A stretch of DNA of 14,583 nucleotides from Lysobacterales bacterium (lineage in GTDB: Bacteria > Pseudomonadota > Gammaproteobacteria > Xanthomonadales > SZUA-36). Positions 13,223-14,583 of the stretch are shown here, one piece after another. The stretch lies in the NCBI GenBank assembly GCA_021648045.1, contig JAKITM010000055.1, forward strand, positions 1-14,583, read 5' to 3'. Under the pieces are notes generated by a model, which saw only the letters and a program-made list of their open reading frames with translations, was not told the DNA's origin and did no database searches. The translations under genes and the position numbers were made by a program. Position 1 is the first letter of the stretch. Each line of letters begins with the position of its first letter.

Positions 13223-13711
13223 ATTGAACTCCATTTCTTTGAGTATTTGACTAACTAAACCAGTGTGCTTGTGCTTTGTTAGTTATGCATATGATATTAC
13301 CATAAGTTGGCACTAGGACTGGTATTTGCCCACCACAGGCAGGAGATGGCACAAGGGGCCCCACAAAAACTTCAACACCCAAGACTCCAAATGAAAGCAA
13401 GAAAACAGAACAGACCCAACCTCCTATGCAAATGAAGATGCCGCCCAGGTAAAGGAAGCCTCGATAAATCGGGAATATGTGAAGAATCTTGTGGGAGCAG
13501 TCTCAGCTCAACAATTTTTTGAACCTCTGAAAGAATGGTATTTAACCATCGGGTTAATAATAGCCTTTTGATTGCTTGGCGGGATAAAAAACTGCTGCCA
13601 CTCACAGGGTTCTAATCATCATCAGTGAATCATCACTGTTTTCATCATATAGATGGTGTCCTGTATACTCTATACTGAGGTTTTCAATACATTCATAATT
13701 GGGGGTTTTCA
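13223..13711. other. 489 bp without a convincing gene; shared upstream region of two divergent secreted-protein genes
   Basis: No frame here is persuasive. The 77-codon minus-strand frame at 13372-13605 has no family resemblance. A plus-strand open stretch, 13395-13571, has protein-like text (NREYVKNLVGAVSAQQFFEP, then WYLTIGLIIAF) but no ATG start, and may be a gene fragment. Small inverted repeats are visible: TTAACC/GGTTAA (13542-13557) and CAGTGA/TCACTG (13623-13638). Before the 13712 gene there are tandem TATACT hexamers (13664-13669 and 13671-13676) that could serve as -10 elements. A direct repeat GGTTTTCAAT occurs at 13679-13688 and 13704-13713. Confidence 0.5.
13623..13638. other. 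Small perfect hairpin followed by four T
   Basis: CAGTGAATCATCACTG forms a six-base-pair stem with an ATCA loop and is followed by TTTT. It could be a weak rho-independent terminator for transcription entering from the left, or an operator upstream of the 13712 gene. The stem is short and not GC-rich, so the call is tentative. Confidence 0.25.
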
Positions 13712-14583
13712 ATGAGTCTGAAATTTAAGGTATCTGTGGGTTTGGGCTGGTGTTTACTGGCTGTTTTGTTAAGCACTGAAGCACTGGCAGCCAGTAACCC
13801 CAGCTGTGATTCGATGCAATCATCAGGTGGCAGTGTGAATGCTTCATTAGATATATTATCTAGACCAGCTGGAATCTCCCCTGAGACCGTGTATTTCAGT
13901 GCCCAACAATCAGTTGATCCAAATTGTGTAGATTTTTCAGGTGGTAGTGATATAGAGGCTTGTCGAACGGGACAATATTTTGCTTATCATTTTGATTTTG
14001 ATGATCCAGACTCTGGTGTGTTTGCTGTCACGGGTAACAGTAAAAACAGCCAGATCAGTGGCGCACCACGTGCAGCACATACTTTTGTTTGTGAAGGTGC
14101 CGGTAACAGTCGATGGAATGCTGCCAGTCAACAATGTGAATACGCGGTCAAAGTGCGGGTACAAAATCCAGCAGGTGATTGGGATGATGCTTGTGTCAAT
14201 GTGGCGACTAGACCACAAGCTGTTGAGTATTTGGCGACTGAAACCTATTGTATATCTAGTGGTTCAGATTTCTCAGCTTGCCCTGCTGGCGTACCTGCAG
14301 CTAATCGTCTCACTGATTCACCACCACAGAATTTACAAACCAACCTCAGCCACTCCAGAATTCTGTACCAACGTGGATCTGCTGGGATGTATTCACCGAT
14401 GTGCATTGGTTATGATGAAAGTAATATTCGCATTGATGCATATGGGACGGGAAGTGATCCATTGATTGAAGAAGTGGTGGTGGGTACGGCCCAAGGGTGT
14501 AATAACAGAACACCAAGCAACGCTCAAGTCAGTGGCTATGATGTGCTTAGCAAAAACGCAAGTGGTCATGTAATCAGTGGCTG
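13712..14583 (+). CDS. Secreted protein with PKD-like domain and probable beta-helix (3' end outside window)
   Basis: The frame is open from ATG 13712 to the window edge (290 codons). A GGGGG tract lies just upstream as a ribosome binding site. It begins with a signal peptide, MSLKFKVSVGLGWCLLAVLL followed by STEALA, with a likely cut near residue 27. Residues about 45-170 look like a PKD/Ig-like module: PETVYFSAQQSVD, YFAYHFDFDDPDSGVFAV, AAHTFVCEGAG, then YAVKVRVQNPAGDWDDACV. The part beyond residue 215 (SRILYQRGSAG, YSPMCIGYDESNIRIDAYG, TGSDPLIEEVV) has the pattern of right-handed beta-helix proteins, where a line of the form 'IxIxAYGxGxxPxI' opens the helix. Many cysteines suggest an exported, disulphide-bonded protein. 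Function could be polysaccharide binding or degradation, or surface adhesion; nothing visible decides this. It is divergent from the broken BspA-like gene. Confidence 0.82.
   Translation, partial: MSLKFKVSVGLGWCLLAVLLSTEALAASNPSCDSMQSSGGSVNASLDILSRPAGISPETVYFSAQQSVDPNCVDFSGGSDIEACRTGQYFAYHFDFDDPDSGVFAVTGNSKNSQISGAPRAAHTFVCEGAGNSRWNAASQQCEYAVKVRVQNPAGDWDDACVNVATRPQAVEYLATETYCISSGSDFSACPAGVPAANRLTDSPPQNLQTNLSHSRILYQRGSAGMYSPMCIGYDESNIRIDAYGTGSDPLIEEVVVGTAQGCNNRTPSNAQVSGYDVLSKNASGHVISG

Noticed and set aside
13372..13605. 77-codon minus-strand frame between the BspA-like and PKD/beta-helix genes
   Set aside because: Composition is not protein-like beyond chance, no recognised motif, and no clear ribosome binding site.
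1..14583. CRISPR array, tRNA, rRNA or complete insertion sequence
   Set aside because: No regularly spaced repeats, tRNA-like cloverleaf sequence, rRNA stretch or transposase frame was seen on reading both strands.

Overview
The window looks like chromosomal DNA of a facultatively anaerobic gammaproteobacterium, probably a marine or environmental lineage. The evidence is the set of proteobacterial core genes (ubiD, ubiT/U/V, cmoB, mpl, a tusA-like gene, a Lon N-domain protein), a pyrophosphate-type phosphofructokinase, and secreted proteins of the BspA-like and PKD/beta-helix kinds. I cannot name the genus from the sequence alone.

Layout. 1-578: the 3' end of a secreted M28-type metallopeptidase with a C-terminal PDZ domain. 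708-4732: an anaerobic ubiquinone module. ubiU, ubiV and ubiD form an overlapping minus-strand operon (4106 down to 708), and ubiT diverges from it on the plus strand (4235-4732). The gap between ubiU and ubiT holds one FNR/ANR-like box (4167-4180), placed about 40.5 bp upstream of both predicted transcription starts. 4733-5284: a poorly coding stretch with a possible 41-codon gene (minus) and the 5' remnant of a secreted protein gene whose frame runs into the 3' end of cmoB. 5285-7512: a two-gene minus-strand unit, pfp (PPi-dependent phosphofructokinase) then cmoB (tRNA wobble-uridine carboxymethylation). 7647-10985: adk (short-LID adenylate kinase), a tail-to-tail overlapping TusA-family gene, and a plus-strand run of membrane protein, mpl (murein recycling ligase) and a Lon-substrate-binding-domain protein, packed with overlaps and non-ATG starts.

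From about 11170 the character changes to a decaying accessory region. A Fic-family gene has lost its middle third and is frameshifted (11170-12070). An imperfect inverted repeat follows (12079-12151). A BspA-like surface protein gene is broken by one in-frame amber codon (12329-13222). About 490 bp follow with no convincing gene. Last is an intact secreted PKD/beta-helix-like protein that runs off the window (13712-14583).

How the genes work together. UbiU and UbiV are the Fe-S proteins that replace O2-dependent hydroxylases in ubiquinone synthesis, UbiT is the accessory SCP2-domain lipid-binding factor, and UbiD decarboxylates the prenylated 4-hydroxybenzoate precursor. Here ubiD is translationally linked to ubiUV, and a single oxygen-sensing site appears to control both arms. 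This regulatory and operonic arrangement is the most notable intact system in the window. I found no CRISPR array, tRNA, rRNA or complete insertion sequence.
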